Shown here one piece after another: positions 37,960 to 51,042 of a DNA stretch of 64,000 nucleotides; within the stretch, counting starts at the first letter, position 1, and each line of letters begins with the position of its first letter. A program made the translations under genes and the position numbers. This DNA is from Sialis fuliginosa (Eukaryota; Arthropoda; Insecta; Megaloptera; Sialidae). The notes beneath the pieces are model-generated. The model was not told the origin of the DNA, ran no database searches, and worked only from the letters and a program-made list of their open reading frames with translations. Location of the stretch: positions 11,718,001 through 11,782,000 of the forward strand of contig OY540812.1 of NCBI GenBank assembly GCA_961205875.1. The letters run 5' to 3'.

Positions 37960-39200
37960 GTCAGTAGTTTTTCTTTTTATTAAATATTTATTAATGGTGT
38001 ATTCTATATTGTTATGTACTCTGTATAATTGCAAAATATTATATTATTTAAATATGTAATATATGTACATTTTTATCTAGATTTACATACTTTTATTTTA
38101 TGCTTTCGCTATCAAAATTAAAGTATAATGTGAAATAAATATTTCTTAAAAAAGAACAGGTTAATTTAAAAGACATTTGAATTTAAAAAGCATTTTTAAT
38201 TTTCAAAAATTATTTAGAAAAGAATTCACATATGCATTATTATTTTCTTTTGCAAAGTAAAAACAATTTTCCATTAAAGAACACGAAGAGTTGCTCGTAT
38301 ACAATCTAACTTATTTATTTCTTGGTATCCCATAAATAACAGTATATCTATCCAATTACCTATTGTCTGTACAGTGACTCTCAACTACCTACTACAAGTA
38401 AATTAGTTTTTTATATGTATTTTTAACTCCTTTGACAGTATATTAATTTTTAACAATATATAAAAGAGTTAGTTTCCTGATTGGTAGCTTTCAGAAATTG
38501 TATATTGATTGATATAAAAATGTATTTCACAAATCTCTAGATTAGATAGTATATTTTCTTATTTTCAAAGAGATTTGTAGACAGCTGCTTTCAATTACTT
38601 ATTGAGAATCACTGGACTGTATACTATCTCCTAATTAAATCCATCCAGTTTAATAATACAAAACTTAAACAAACAAAACCAATATATTGTATTGGCCCAC
38701 AACAACGGGTATACATTTTACGTGTAGGTAGCTATGTCTGCACGCGCTCCGTCGGTAGGGGGGGGGGGGGGGGGGGGGTATAGAGAATAGATGAGTATCT
38801 GGTGAATCTCAACCATTCGTGGTCGACTTGATATCCTTCCTTCCGGTTGGTATCATTATTACTTCTGCTCGTAGAGATTTCAATCTTGTATCGGCACACT
38901 AATGGATGCTGCTACCTCCACCATCGACATCATCCTGTTTATTTGTACTGAATTAATGTATATCGTTTTTCTGTTTTAGAACCAATACGGGCATATACGT
39001 GTAGTGTATGCGTGTAATAAGATATAGTTTATTGCTTCTTTTAACCGGGATTCAATTTCAGATACTTTTTGTAATTGGATTTTGAGAGATGTTCTACTTC
39101 ATTATTTAGATGTAAGCAGCAGTTAATTTGGAGTACTTAAAGTAATGGGTTTTGATTGAGGGTGAAAATACCTATATTGATGTATAATGAACATATACAT
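37960..39200. other. Start of intron 3; 21-G homopolymer
   Basis: A run of 21 G lies at 38758-38778, followed by a moderately G+C-rich patch to about 38960. No gene. The exact homopolymer length is doubtful in any assembly. Confidence 0.6.
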
Positions 39201-39202
39201 TA

Positions 39203-40020
39203 CTAGCTGTTCGCTCGCGTGGACTACGGAATTATTGTTTAGGATTTTTGAAAAATATAGTTGAATTAAGTACAAACACGATTAGTTATTATTGTAATAA
39301 TAACTAATCAACACCGAAATTACCTAACAAAAACGTATCAGAACAAAAAGTACAAATAATTTTTGATCTGTTTAACTTTAAAAGTTAATTATTGAAAACA
39401 AAATAAATAATTGACGTTCAAAAGACAACGGCCAAACAGAGGGAGTGGCTGTTCAGATGCTCCAACGCGGCTCTTGTTCTTCAGTTAATAATAATATTTT
39501 ACCGTATATAACTTATTTAATATTATTTCCTAAACTATAAGACCAAATTGGATGCTGTAAAGGAGAAATTATATCTACATTATGTACTTATGACGATGAA
39601 ATCATTTATTTCGATAAGGATTAATGTTTTACAGGTCATTTTCTTTGTAACATAAAAGCAGTCATTTTGCCTTTAATATAAAATTAGATATATGGTATCG
39701 CAGACTTTATTTTAGATCTTTTGATTCTACACAATTCTTTACTACATTATTTTGTTCAATATTTAACGGTTTAGACAGCGTATTGCAAAAGAGCGCGCTG
39801 GCGGCAAACTTTTTTCCGATTTGATTTACTATTATCATCACTGCTTATTCCTTATGTTACCTAACGTAACAAAATATATCCTTGAACTTGACTAGAAAAC
39901 GATTCTATGAATTAAAAAAACACGTAAATCGGATAAGTGGTTCTCGAGTTATAAGCGCACTAACGGACAAACAAACAGACAGAAAGACGTTGAGCTTTAT
40001 TGTATATTAAGGATGTATTA
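39203..40020. repeat. Retroelement repeat in intron 3
   Basis: Starts 'actagctgttcgctcgcgtgg' and ends 'gttctcgagttataagcgc-acaaacaaacagacagaaagac' (about 39940-39990). Both are typical boundaries of abundant insect LINE-derived repeats. Coding frames are gone. Confidence 0.55.
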
Positions 40021-41162
40021 TGTATAAATATCCTATATGATACAGCTGCCATAGATGCCACAGGAATTTCTTATACGCTGTACTAAATGTACAGTGTACT
40101 AGTTTCTAATTATCTTAAAAAAATATTTCTGACTAAAACATTTTTTTCTAATTCGCATTATTTCAAAAAAAAAATTGAAAAATCCGTTTCGGTTGTAAGA
40201 TCGTTTTAAAAAATAGATTTTCTTCTCAGACGAAAATTAATCCTAAATATAAAATTCCACCAGACATACAGACATTATATCAAAAATAGAATAGATTCAA
40301 AGAAAACCAAAATGTATATTCCATCAAAATCCTGAATTCGAAAAAAATGGCATTACAACATTAGGTACCTATACTAAATTTATTTCATACAATACCGCCA
40401 TACAAGAAAGTAAAAATGTTTCCTTTACAAAAATATATTTTGTACATAATTATGATGTTTTTTCTTACTCTTCGCAATTATTTTTAATTATGTTTGATAT
40501 CATAATTAATTTTAATTAAATGTTATTTGCAGTTTATTTAGGTTGAAACAACTTCTAATTCAAAAAGCAACAAAACGGGGAAGAACACATATATGTTCAT
40601 ATCATTTCTTTAAAACCACAAACTGCAGCAACAACGTGCCATATTTCATTTAGAACAGAATAAAAATAAGGTACGCTATGACAGAACGTAGAATCTGCAA
40701 AACAGCATTGTCCTAGCTGTGTGTACATGTCAGTATCCTTTTGTAATCCTGCCCACATCCCTGCAGCGAGCTCGAGAAGTCTGAGTATGCAGTTTATGAA
40801 AACGTTACGTATCAGGGTTATGAAAAATACATACTTACAATCCCTTTTGTGCATGCTTTCTTGACATATATACTAAAAATGTGTGTATGTGGATCATCAT
40901 CCAAATTATAGAGATTATTTTTTTCTTTTTATGTGAAAGAAATCTCTGTTCTAGTGAATATGGTATTGTTTTTACTATAGTGCAGTGGTGTAATTTAATA
41001 TTTCAAAAAACTTCATTTTACTTTTATTAAAGTAAGGTTATGTTTTGATTAAAAAGTTTTACTTCTAAATATTACTTTTTCTAAAATTGGATTACCAATT
41101 TTATGTTTTATAAATATCGTAAAAGTATATTTCCAATTGAACTTTCGGTTCATTTTCTACTT
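40021..41162. other. Intron 3, no gene seen
   Basis: An 85-codon minus-strand frame at 40597-40854 covers a G+C-richer patch but shows no domain, no splice frame and no neighbour support. Confidence 0.4.
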
Positions 41163-41577
41163 ACATGTACTGAATTAAAAATATCTGTTGATATTTGATT
41201 ACTAACATTTCTGAATATTAATCTATACATCTATACATTTAACTGTCTTACAGCGTGATTTGATTACAATCGGTCAATAGGTGTTAAAATGGTGGACATC
41301 TAAACAAATTATTAGCATAATTTATTTATCAATTATTATGTTTCAAATTTGACGGTTCTTTCTTTTATATCTTTTGTTTCGCAGTACTTATCATTTTGTA
41401 ATCATTAGCAAGTGTACTGGAGAAAAAGCATAAACAAAATAAAAGAAGAAATTGATTAAATAAAGAGTTACTTGTTTTATTAGTAACATGAGTTCATGAG
41501 AATTACAAAAAAGAAGACCGTCAATCACAAAAACAGTAAACCTTGTTCTTATAGCGGCCATAACTGGTGCTAGAACC
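41163..41577 (+). mobile_element. Copy D of the AGGTAC MITE family, left end lost, right end interrupted
   Basis: Interior wording (tgtactgaattaaaaatatc, ttgatatttgattact, taatcattagcaagtg, agcggccataactggtgc) follows the copy at 9805-10340. The right terminal repeat is cut and an hAT-like element begins immediately after it. Confidence 0.8.
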
Positions 41578-42179
41578 CAGTGTCGGCCTTAGCAAATCTG
41601 GCGCCCTGGGCGAGATTTATTTTTCCGCCCTCTCTCCCCCTAAAAAATTTTTAAAAATCACCGAAAATGTCAATTAAAATTGATAAATTAATAAATAAGT
41701 TGAATAATTATTCATATCTCAGCTTGACGCGATCCTACAGACTCAAACTTTTTTTTTTTAATATAGCTTACATCATTAACTTTAAGACTATCAAATGCCC
41801 TAAGACCGTCGAGACCTCCTTCTCCTATTATGAACAAATTAAAATTGATAAATCAACAAATAAGTTGATTAGTTAGTATCTCAGATAATACCTTATTAAA
41901 GATTTTCTGGGTTGCTCAATAAGTATTTGTTAGTTAGCAGCTATCAAATAATCGATTTTTTATGAATTAACATTGTTTATATTTAGCTATATTTTTTGCT
42001 TAATCGGGTTTAACTGATCGCCAAAAAATTTAAAGATAAAAAAAAAGTTTACTCAAAAATTACAGCTTGTACACTGATTTGAACCAAAAGTGACTTGTGA
42101 TCCATTGTGCGCCGCCCCACCTGGCCTGGCGCCTCGGGCGGTCGCCCTGGTTCCCCCCCCCCCCCTAAAGCCGGTACTG
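41578..42179. mobile_element. hAT-like element nested at the end of copy D
   Basis: Ends CAGTGTCGGCCTTAG and CTAAAGCCGGTACTG are imperfect inverted repeats; next to them lie ggcgccctgggcga and gcgcctcgggcggtcgccc. The flanks ctagaacc and ccagaact agree at 6 of 8 positions. The interior (about 41665-41877) shares sequence with the element at 58248-58962 in opposite orientation. It contains a run of 13 C near its right end. The 69-codon frame at 41667-41876 is element DNA, not a host gene. Confidence 0.8.
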
Positions 42180-42367
42180 CCAGAACTTTATAATAAATTG
42201 ATATTTGATACTGTATAATCAGAATTCGTGAATAAATGCGATAAATTGATTGTTTTAAAATATTTATGTTTTTCTACTTAACATAAAAGAACGTTACAAA
42301 AACTCTCTTAGTTTTTGTAATTTTTAAATAAAAGTTTTCGCAAACATAGTTATAGATAAAATTCAAT

Positions 42368-42616
42368 AAGGTACTCGCACCAGTCTTGCACAATACCCCA
42401 GTGTTGGATACTTGTTTAATTAAATGTACTAATTGAACATATTTGTTGATATTTGATTACTGCCATTACTGAATCATAATCTATAAATACTTAACTGTAA
42501 AACAACTTAATTTGGTGATAATTGGCCAATGGGTATCAAAACGACGGACATTTAAACTAATTATGTGTGTTATATATTGATTAATTATTATTATATTATC
42601 ATAGCATCTGCTTTAT
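42368..42616 (+). mobile_element. Truncated copy E of the AGGTAC MITE family
   Basis: Starts aaggtactcgcaccagtctt and continues with the family interior (ttgatatttgattactgcc, catttaaactaatta) but stops before the right half. Confidence 0.8.
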
Positions 42617-43466
42617 TACCCTGCCATTACGAATATTTAATAACATCATTTTCATGTCACCTTAATTCATTAAAATATTTTAGTGAAAAGTTATGAATAA
42701 TGTAAACTTGCATAGCATTAAAAAAATATATTTCACAAATCAACCAGTGGTTAGCACTCTCATGAATATTTTGGTTAATTTGTTAATAATAAAAAATATT
42801 ACTAGACATTGTATCCTGCAACGATAATTTTTTTGGTAATATAGTTAGTTAATAACGATTATATACATTTTTTTGTCCGTCCAAAATTTTCAATTATAAA
42901 ATGTAGATCTCTTTAGCTACATAATTCGTTAGATTGTATTTTTGTATTTTGTTTGTTTGCATTTTAACTGATATCTCAGCATATTGCCAGAGAACATTTA
43001 AAAATGATAGCACAAATATAACAAAAAATAAATGCAATCTGCACATGCAATAATAACAGCAATTTCAGACGTTATTACTGATTTCAATTGACACCCCTGC
43101 ATCAGACTACCTAATGATGTAGCAGAGAAAACAGTTTGTGTTGTTTCTATTTGCATCATCTCCTGGAGATACACTCGCTATATTAGTGAGTTGGATTTAA
43201 ATGAAAAACAACCAAAACGCAAAGAGAGAGATAGAAATTGTTTTTTTTCTTAACATTACTTTTTGTAGTTGTTTGTGGAATAAACTATTTTCACATCTTG
43301 TATGTTTGTTGTATAAAATATATTATTATTTTAAAGCCATGTCGTAAATATTTACCTTCGGTTTCCAGACTTATTTCTGGATAACAAGAACTTCACATTG
43401 GGGTCCACCAGATCTCAAATTTATATTTTAATAAATATAACAAAATTAACTTTATCAATGTACATT
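42617..43466. other. Intron 3, no gene seen
   Basis: A+T-rich with a mildly G+C-richer patch around 43090-43230. Nothing recognised. Confidence 0.5.
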
Positions 43467-44493
43467 AGGGTGGTCGTTATTTCCCAAACTGCTCGGATCC
43501 TCGCTCCTACCCCCCAAAAAGTTAGTTTAGGACTATAAATATAGATATAACTATAGACTATAAATTTGTTTTTTTTTGGTCTCTATCAATTTTTTTTGCC
43601 GAGATATCTGACTTTAAATGAAAAATGATTCTATTGTCTTCGATCATCAATATATCAGCAACTTATGATTAAATAAAAAAAAACAAATTAAAGCTGAATA
43701 AACAAGTTAACTGACCAATGCATTGGTTTATCTGAAAAAAAATTTCCCGAGCCCGCGGACCCTTAAAAAAAATTTAAAAAATTGGAAAATTTTTGTGTCC
43801 CACTATTTCTTTTAATTGCGCGATAACCGTAACTCAAAAAAAATTATGCTAAAAAATCTCAAAACTAGAAACTTGAAGCTTTAAAATGCTTTTTGTTTTA
43901 TTTCGATACGACCATTTTTCACAAAGAAAATGTTTAAATTCTTGTTCTTTTAATTGTTTGGATGAGTGTAAGTTCGTTGTTAAAAGATTACGTTTTTAAA
44001 TTTTTTTTTATATTTAAATAATTATATCTCGGCACCTAAGTCACTTAGAGACATCTTTAAAAATAGAAATTAAAGGTCTTAAAGTCTACTTTAATGTAGT
44101 AACATTTGTTTAGGCCAATACAATTCGACAATTTCTCAAAATTCCAAAAAAGCTCAAAAAAGGTTAATTTTTCGCTTTTTTCCGGATTTGGAACGTTATA
44201 TTTACGTTAAAAAAATTTTTTTAAGCATCTTAAACGATAGAGGAACAAAGTTTCTTCAATATACTACAAATATAATTGTCCACAAAATTTTAGGAAAATT
44301 TTATAACGTCCTTATCACGCATTATCGAATATAACATCGTAATAATGCGAAAAAACGGTTTTTTGAAAACGGGCAGGGTTTAGCGACTACTGTTGGGAGT
44401 TTTAGCGACGGGTTTCTTCTTTTATAGTCCTAAACTAACTTTTTGGGGGGTAGGAGCGAAGATCCGAGCAGTTTGGGAAATAACGACCACCCT
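43467..44493. mobile_element. 1.03-kb DNA transposon with 73-bp terminal inverted repeats
   Basis: 43467-43539 and 44421-44493 are inverted copies with one mismatch (AGGGTGGTCGTTATTTCCC ... GACTATAAA). No transposase frame lies between them, so it is non-autonomous. The 8-mer tgtacatt lies directly left (43459-43466) and four bases right (44498-44505), perhaps a target duplication. The long, nearly identical ends suggest recent activity. Confidence 0.92.
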
Positions 44494-46330
44494 AAATTGT
44501 ACATTTATATTAATATTTACGTAAACATCGAAAATTGTCGTGTTTTTTTAGTATTTATTATAAAAGGAGGTGAATGAAACTTATATCATTCGAAAGGTAC
44601 TGTGGCATAGATGTGCACAAACAATGGGTATGTTGCCGTTAAGGCATGTAAAATAAAGTTTACACACATGATTTCCCCTCTCGCTGTTTGCTTATTTCCC
44701 ATCGCTTCGTTCAACAGCATAACAATACCACCAAGCGGCAAAAATAAATACTTTTGGGTTTCTGTCAACCGTAGAGATTTCAATTTGCGTTCAATTGCAA
44801 TGTTTTTATTTGGACATTTTTTTTGTAAAAGCTTTTACGCTTAATAATAGAAAATGAAATAAGTTTCCAATTTTTAATTTATTCATTTTGAATTACAGTT
44901 ACGATTTCGCTCATTTTTGTCTGAAAGGAAACGGAAAATATATTTGTGTTATGCCTCGAAGAACACTAGAAAGTGACAATTTTTGTGTCGAAATCAAAAT
45001 GTGAATAGACCGCGTAATAAAAATAATGTAACACAATTAGAAATTGATAATTATAGATTAAGTACTGTACCATAGATGTGCACACAAAAAAACCATGTGT
45101 GTATGTTGCCGTTAAGGCAGGTAAAATATTGGTCGAGTTTCGACCATAGACGAAAATACAATAATAAGTAAATTATAGTATTGCAAAAATGTATATACTT
45201 TTAAAAACCAATATAAATTAATTATATTAAGTATCAAACGATTTTTTAAATCGGTGAAAGATAACTCAAAATAAATTGACATAAATGAATATTTGTACAC
45301 ATTTATTGGCATTACTAAAATGGTATAGGGTCTGCGAGATGGACACTATAGTATGAAATCAAAGATAATATAAATATAGTTTTGTAATATTACTAAAATA
45401 TATTTTTATGACAACGTTTATGAATAAAATGTAAAGTGTGTACTTTATACAAATATAGGGTGCATGCCGAATCCAGATTGTCTTGTTAGATTCGAACGAA
45501 AGGAAACCGAGCCGATTTTAATAAGACGAGACCCTCTTAAATGTTTGTCCATCTATCTATATCATATAGGAATATAAACCAATATGGCTTATTTTTTTAT
45601 ACAAAATGGCTTAAATTTTCAAGACGAGACTTACTTAATACATATTTTATTTTCTGTATTTTTTGGTACTTTGTACATAATATTTCATTATGTTCTTGTA
45701 GTATAGTGGACAAGTTTAGAAAAATTCGATCAAAGAAATAATATTTTTAAATCGTAGTATTCAGTCATAACTGAGATTATTCCATAAGCCAGCTCTGCTT
45801 TGAGTTTTGGTAGGACATAGTCAGCTTTGTCTGCAGTTTTGTTTAAAACAAGATAACTGTTCGACGTTGCAATGTATACAGAGAACGTTTAAGTGTTTGC
45901 ATTGTTAACTTTTTAATACGTTTCCATTTAGAGCTGTAGTCAGTAATGAAGGTACTTGCTGTGCAGATTCTCTGTTTGCACAAGTCGGATTTTATCAAAT
46001 TGAATGACTAGTTTTTTATAACAAGAATTACCTGTGTTGTGTAAAAACATCAGCAGTTTTATGTTTTATATGTATTTGTTTAATTTTTTGCTACGTAAAT
46101 TTATAGATGTTGTAAAGTTTTTGCAGTTTTGTTCTAATTAAATTATCAAGCAAATTTAAACTATGCTATAGAATTAGTTTACTTTATAAAAGTTCTGAAT
46201 ATCGTCATATATGATATACATCTTTATTTTATGAACATGCGTTAATTATCTCAACTAAAATATTATTAATATGGTATGTAAATATAGTTATTCATAAATA
46301 TCATTAAAAATTCGAATGGTTATTATGTAC
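44494..46330. repeat. Intron 3 with a ~50-bp direct repeat pair
   Basis: 44597-44654 and 45062-45128 share gtactgt--catagatgtgcac and atgttgccgttaaggca in the same orientation, 465 bp apart. Frames on both strands at 44586-44844 and 45112-45312 overlap this and show no domain. The rest is A+T-rich. Confidence 0.6.
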
Positions 46331-46881
46331 AGGGTGTCCAACGGGAAAGTATTGAAACTAATCAGCCGTCATTTTCAAATGGATGCAATTATTGAAAAAA
46401 AATTTGCGTTGAAAAGAGGAGAGTCTGCAATTTTATTCGGGCTATGGTGAAGCGTGTCAAAATGAATAATCTGACTTTTGCTCTCGAAAAAAGTTTCTTT
46501 TCGAGAGAAAAAGTGTATGGTAGTTCTTGTAAGGGTTTTCGTATTAAATACAAAATTTTTATGTGAAACCGCACTAAATTATTATATTAATATAAATATT
46601 ATATTATTTATATAAACTTATGCGTTACATCACTCCATTTTCGGACAATAAATCCGCATTAAAATAATTTTTTGTGTTATTTTTAACAGAAGTATCTATA
46701 ATTTTAACATATTTTTCATCAATAAAATAAATTGATGCACAAACATTATGAAATTTTATTTATACTCATTAAAAACGTATATTAAACTTTATATTCTCTT
46801 CAACGCTATTTTTGTTTTTTCAATAGCATTTGTTTGAAAATGACAGCTGATTAGTTTCACCATATTCTCGTTGGACACCCT
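46331..46881. mobile_element. MITE with AGGGTGTCCAACG inverted ends
   Basis: Left end agggtgtccaacgggaaag and right end ctcgttggacaccct, with inverted similarity reaching about 80 bp inward (actaatcagc-gtcattttcaaa; gcgttgaa). 551 bp, non-coding. Confidence 0.8.
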
Positions 46882-49222
46882 ATTGTAAGTACCTAATGCC
46901 TAAAAGATGTTATGGAATTATCGCAATTTTAATGTTTAACAATTATTAGGGCTTAAAGAAGAGAAGATATCACTTGAATTTTAATGAGACGAGATCGTCT
47001 ACGATATTAACAAGCAGGGGTTATTTTAACTACAAATACCTTTTCTTTTTTTTGCTTTTTTTCTCTACACTTTTAATATTTCTGTCTTACAAATATTATA
47101 GTGACATTTTTTTTTACTCTACACACATTTTTTTATATTTATCTTTCTACTTGCAATTTTTCAACTACACAAATGAAACTACAATTTTCATTTTTGAAAC
47201 TGCAAAGGTAAGCTATAACTACACACTAAAATAACTCTTGTTCGTAATAACTCGTATTCTTGTACTTAAAGAATTATTAATAATTAGTAAAAAAAAAATA
47301 CTATTTATGATATCAATTAATTAATATTAATCTTTAAATTAATAATTAAATTAAAATACATTTATAAGTTAAATTGTATTTCAAAATTTCTTTGTCTGTT
47401 ACATAATATTTTAAGAAATATCTATATTTCCTAATTATATAGATTGATTGCTAAATTAGTGTATTCGAAATAAAACAAAACCATCTTCGTATAAAAAATG
47501 AAAAAGAAAATAATTAATCGATAACATTAATAACTCAACACCGCATACAGTTCATTATGCTTATTAATTTTTATTATTTACTAATTATTTTTCCCGAGTT
47601 ATTTCACACAAATCAATTAACAACAAAAATAAATCATAGCATCTCTGAATTCGTGTTCACGAGAGCGTCAAACGTACCAATTGAGAATGGCTTTATTAAA
47701 ACGCACCCTCGAACGTGCATTAACAAGCGTATTAACCGTTGTTTCACAGACAATGAGAGTAGGGTTCCTGATGTTTGAACTGATATTCATGTCACAGCAA
47801 TTAAACAGTGAGTTCTTGTTCTCGACCTACATTGCTGAGGCAAGGGCAAGATTTTAAATTCTAATTTCTATTAAAAGGAAAAGGGACTGATTGCAACGGC
47901 ATTATGTATATGTATATTAGTATACAAAATATGTAAATTTGTTTTTGAATGTATGTAAATTTTATTTTACTTCTTACGAAAACGTTATTTATATATACTG
48001 TGTATTTTTTTTTGTTATTGGATATATTTACAACAGTTTTAATTAAAAGTAAAATACGTAAAAGTGTATTTTTTGTTGTCCATGTGCCAAAGGGAATATT
48101 TTTTATATACCTACAAAGCATATGAAAACACATTTATGAATATATTTAATATTCAGTAAATAATTTTAAAATAAAGTTTATACATTCAAATTACCTATAT
48201 ATGAACCTGTAATTTCATTACTTTAGGAATATTTAAGAAAGTCTTATTACTCTAAAATTGGCAATAGAATTTATATTCGGCTAATTTATTTTTTATTTTA
48301 TGAACCCAAGTTATATTTGTTATTAAGCTACTGGAGATTTTAATATTTTTGTACTTACAAATACATACATATGTATATATTTACAAAATTGCTCTCTTGT
48401 TCTGAAAATTATAAATGGTAGTTTTCTTTTCGAAAATCAAAAAACATAATAATTTTCTCTGTATTTTAATTCTAATATAAATATAGCTATTTTATCATAT
48501 CACATATTTATTTATTGATTTAATAAATGTATTGTTTTTTATTAGTTTGAATAAATAAGACTTTAATAATATGATATAATTAATTAGCATACAAATATTT
48601 ATTATTCCTTGAAATCGTGCACATTTTATTAATTTTAAAAACCATCAAATTGTAAATACCGTTTTTAATATGAAAGGAGAAATTAATTTAAAACTCACAC
48701 TTGCAAATGAAACAGATAGATATTAAAACAGAAGATCAAAGGATTTTTTACTGGTGATAATTTTTTGAAAATAATGAAAGTTCTGAACCGAAAAAATTGT
48801 AATATTCTTGGATTTTTATTCAAATCGACATAACAAAAAAACTGATGCTTATTGTGTACACGTTATTAAAAAAAGTTAACGATACAACAAAAAAATATTG
48901 ATATCAAATCGTCTTTCTTTACCAAAAATAGATTACAATCAATAAATATTACATTATATCATCTTTTTTCTTGTTTTTAAATTTTGTCAAATTATTAAAG
49001 TTCAGTATTTGTTTTTCTTTATGCTTTGTACTTATCTTCTTACAATGATTTTATTTCAAATATTTATAAAATGTATGTTATGTAATGCCATCATTATATG
49101 ATTTATTTTTAGTAATATCTTTCATTCCATACTTTCATAATACCTACTTTTATAATGGAATTTTGGAATTATTTAACTAAAAATTTTATATGGTCCCAAT
49201 TATAAAACATCAATACTTTTAC
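46882..49222. other. Intron 3, no gene seen; small GC-richer patch
   Basis: A+T-rich frames at 46974-47234 and 47861-48133 (minus) are low-complexity. A patch at 47640-47780 is G+C-richer and open for about 45 codons (within 47557-47778) but shows no domain. It could be an intronic regulatory element. Confidence 0.4.
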
Positions 49223-49324
49223 TTAACCCTTAACTGGTATCGTAAATTTTACAAACGTTACTGGTATCACGTGATATTTGCGCCCCAAACTGAAGATTAG
49301 CTTTTGACAAGCTATTTTCAATAT
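49223..49324. mobile_element. Partial second copy of the TTAA-flanked piggyBac-like MITE
   Basis: TTAACCCTTAACTGGTATCGT followed by aaattttacaa and ctgaagattagcttttg matches the left 100 bp of the element at 13411-13951. The remainder is missing. Confidence 0.8.
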
Positions 49325-50187
49325 ATTCCATAATTCCGGCCCAAGTCTCTGCAGAAAAATATACCTGCATTCAAACTTTTGGACGGTAGTGTACATTGAC
49401 AAAAGTACTAATGGAAACTTTTCAAAAGAGTTAACATATGTATTCGAGTATAATAGATTTACATATTCAATGTAGAATCATTCATATAAGAATATTGAAG
49501 TAGTTCTGTTTTTTAAAAAGCGATGTATATGACTTTTTAACATGCACGTCTCTATTGTTGTATTGTACTTTCTACACTAAATATTGGAAAATTGTCTACA
49601 TCTTTCAACTTCCTCTTTGCATAAAACTAAAAGTATGTAGAGCTTTTCATAAAGCAGCAGTTTTGTACAGCTCTTATATTCCTTTGTTCATTGCTATAAC
49701 AGTAAGATCTATCTTCAACCAACTACGGCTTTCTTTGTTTAATTAATCGTAATTAAAAATATGAATATCCATGATAATGAACTTTGTGTGATAATTATTT
49801 TGTGAATTGTACATCTATTATTAAAACTTTTGTTTAAGAAAATTAAGTAGGCACGTTTAACAATATCTGTCTTTATTTATTTCTTTAATTGATTTAGAGT
49901 TCATTATGCACATTTATAGTATTTATTATACAGGATAATTAAAATTAAGGCACGTTGATATATAATTTAAAATATTAAATTTATGAAATATAGTAACTAC
50001 AAACATTTGTTGGAAATTTATTTACCTAAACTTAACTATTTAAAATTTTTATTTTATTTTAAGTACAAGTATTTAGTTTTTTTTATTATCTTTACATACA
50101 TACAAAACATGCACTGATATTTCGATAAAAATGTTCTGGTTCTTAAATCAGAATACTTTAATAATTGGAAAACCTGAAAATTGTAAA
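49325..50187. other. Intron 3, AT-rich, nothing recognised
   Basis: The 63-codon frame at 49555-49746 shows no domain. Confidence 0.5.
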
Positions 50188-50281
50188 GAATTTCATTTCA
50201 CAATAGTTATATTTAACACATATGCATAGTTGAAAATAACTATGCATATGTGTTAAATATAACTATTGTGAAATGAAATTC
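50188..50281. repeat. Perfect palindrome, 44-bp arms and 6-base loop
   Basis: Arms 50188-50231 and 50238-50281 are exact reverse complements, separated by gaaaat. The arm begins gaatttcatttcacaatag and ends catatgcatagtt. The flanks do not pair. Confidence 0.97.
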
Positions 50282-51042
50282 ACACATTTGTTTGTGGAAT
50301 TAATCCTCATACGAGATATTTCATTTTATTTTATTCAGAAACATTATGCTTTTACATTTATAAACATGAAATAATGGTTTATATGCTTTGTGTTACATTT
50401 TAGTTGTTATATTGTTTAAACAATGTGGAGGCTCTAGAAAATATATGTAAAAACGATTTCAATATTCAAACATCTTACTCAAACCAATAGGTTACAAGTA
50501 AACAAAATTTTAATGTTAAAACAAAGTTAAATATTTGATACGGCAGTGAAATAGGAAAGTCGTAACTTTAATTGTGGCAGTGTCCTTAGAGATGCGAATG
50601 AAAAGTGACTCGCAGTCTGCGTGACCACTTGTTTCCTTAAGTGTTCATCTTCATTACCCTTTCATTAGATCTCCAGCGTCCCAAGCGTTCCCAGTTATTT
50701 ATGACATCGTATAGCCTCCGCCATTTTCTTATATCCTATTCTTTGTATTGCCTCTTCTTTCTACCTGTGAAATGGGAATGTATACATTTACATAAGTTAT
50801 GTATATCAAAGATGAATTTAGCTTTTTTAATGCATGCTTTATTTTAGTAATAAACAACTGCCTTACAAAAGCATTTTCATTATTTATGATTCTTTTTACC
50901 AAATTATATATTTATATTGTTTGTTTAGGCATAATTGATTGTTGCTTTACATTATCCGTATATATATGATAGTATCGTTTTTTTTTATATATTCACTCCT
51001 AATTTTAAATATTTTTTCGCTAACAAGGGGACGGTCACAGTA
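50282..51042. other. Intron 3, no gene seen
   Basis: A small G+C-richer patch at 50560-50630 and a 68-codon frame at 50641-50847 without a domain. Confidence 0.5.

Noticed and set aside
40597..40854. 85-codon minus-strand frame in intron 3 as a nested gene
   Set aside because: Moderately G+C-rich, but no domain, promoter or polyadenylation signal is evident. Kept only as a note in the intron entry.
46974..47234. 86-codon hydrophobic frame as a membrane protein
   Set aside because: It is phenylalanine/tyrosine/leucine-rich because the DNA is T-rich; no conserved motif, no splice context.
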